Shown: positions 6,901 through 7,347 of the stretch, one piece after another
Position numbering within the stretch: position 1 is the stretch's first letter
Layout: each line of letters opens with the position of its first letter
DNA from: an uncultured Lachnospiraceae bacterium
GTDB lineage: Bacteria > Bacillota > Clostridia > Lachnospirales > Lachnospiraceae
Length of the DNA stretch: 7,347 nucleotides
Assembly: GCA_902797705.1 (NCBI GenBank)
Contig: CADBTX010000097.1
Location: 1 to 7,347 of the forward strand
Direction of reading: 5' to 3'
Translations under genes and position numbers: made by a program
Notes under the pieces: model-generated
Seen by the model: the letters and a program-made list of their open reading frames with translations, nothing else
The model's database searches: none
Told to the model about the DNA's origin: nothing

Positions 6901-7347
6901 ATGAGCGGATTAAGGGAACTGGGAAAAGCGGCGAAGAAGGCATCTTTCGAGATGGCGAAGCTTAGTGACAGGGAAAAGCAGGAAGGACTTAACAGAGCTG
7001 CGGATGCCCTTATTGCCGGGTCGGAGAGAATAATAAAGGAGAATGAAAAGGACATGGCGCTCTCCCGAGAAAAGGGAGTGAGCGCGGCCATGCTGGACAG
7101 GCTGGTCCTTAATGAAAAGAAGATAAGGGAGATGGCAGAGGGGATGAAGCAGGTGGCCCTTCTCCCGGATCCCAATAATGAGCTCCTTGAGACCATAGAG
7201 AGGCCGAACGGCATGAAAATAGAGAAGAGGAGGGTCCCTATCGGAGTCATAGGGATCATATACGAATCCCGTCCCAATGTGACTGCGGATGCCTTTGCCC
7301 TGACTTTCAGATCGGGAAATGCATGTATCTTAAGAGGAGGCTCCGAT
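6901..7347 (+). CDS. proA: Glutamate-5-semialdehyde dehydrogenase (gamma-glutamyl phosphate reductase), 3'-truncated
   Basis: ProA reduces gamma-glutamyl phosphate to glutamate-5-semialdehyde with NADPH, the second step of proline synthesis from glutamate, in the cytosol. Only the first 149 codons are in the window, of about 415 usual for the family. The reading is MSGLRELGKAAKKASFEMAK and onward. The diagnostic block runs from RVPIGVIGIIYESRPNVT (about 115-132) to SGNACILRGGSD (about 138-149), which belongs to the N-terminal cofactor-binding part of this aldehyde dehydrogenase-like fold. The catalytic cysteine falls beyond the edge and cannot be checked. The gene starts one base after the rarA stop (TGATATG) with a strong ribosome binding site, so it is probably co-transcribed with rarA. 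No proB is visible; it may lie downstream. Confidence 0.95.
   Translation, partial: MSGLRELGKAAKKASFEMAKLSDREKQEGLNRAADALIAGSERIIKENEKDMALSREKGVSAAMLDRLVLNEKKIREMAEGMKQVALLPDPNNELLETIERPNGMKIEKRRVPIGVIGIIYESRPNVTADAFALTFRSGNACILRGGSD

Overview
The window looks like a chromosomal housekeeping stretch from a Gram-positive anaerobe of the Bacillota, most likely class Clostridia near Lachnospiraceae. This is inferred from three things: a one-piece SecDF instead of separate SecD and SecF, a DUF4250-type small protein, and heavy use of ATA (Ile) and AGG/AGA (Arg) codons in genes of about 55-60% GC by local hand counts. All genes are on the + strand. I see no insertion sequence, phage gene, CRISPR array, tRNA or rRNA.

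Layout. (1) 1-2403: the 3' portion of clpB, the Hsp100 disaggregase, cut at its 5' end by the window edge and followed by a strong intrinsic terminator. (2) 2472-5197: a short leader with a candidate promoter and local hairpin potential, then secDF, then a small membrane protein of the Sm_multidrug_ex family (COG2426). The last two overlap by 4 bases (ATGA), so they are probably co-translated, and a second strong terminator closes this unit. (3) 5238-7347: a compact intergenic region, then a 57-residue DUF4250-type gene, rarA (the MgsA/RarA/WRNIP1-type AAA+ ATPase) and the first 149 codons of proA, which runs off the right edge. The last three genes lie close together (20 nt and 1 nt gaps) and look like one operon.

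The functions are mainly maintenance ones: protein disaggregation (ClpB), proton-driven completion of Sec export (SecDF), response to stalled replication forks (RarA) and proline synthesis (ProA). The export unit and the RarA unit are separated by a terminator, so they need not be co-regulated.

The most unusual stretch is 5251-5380. It holds a perfect 15-bp direct repeat at 20-bp spacing. Next come two perfect 8-bp inverted repeats whose arms interleave in the order of an H-type RNA pseudoknot, ending on the first base of the Shine-Dalgarno sequence of the DUF4250-type gene. I do not recognise this as a named riboswitch or RNA class. It is the best candidate here for an undescribed cis-regulatory element, but it rests on reading one sequence, without covariation or experimental support.
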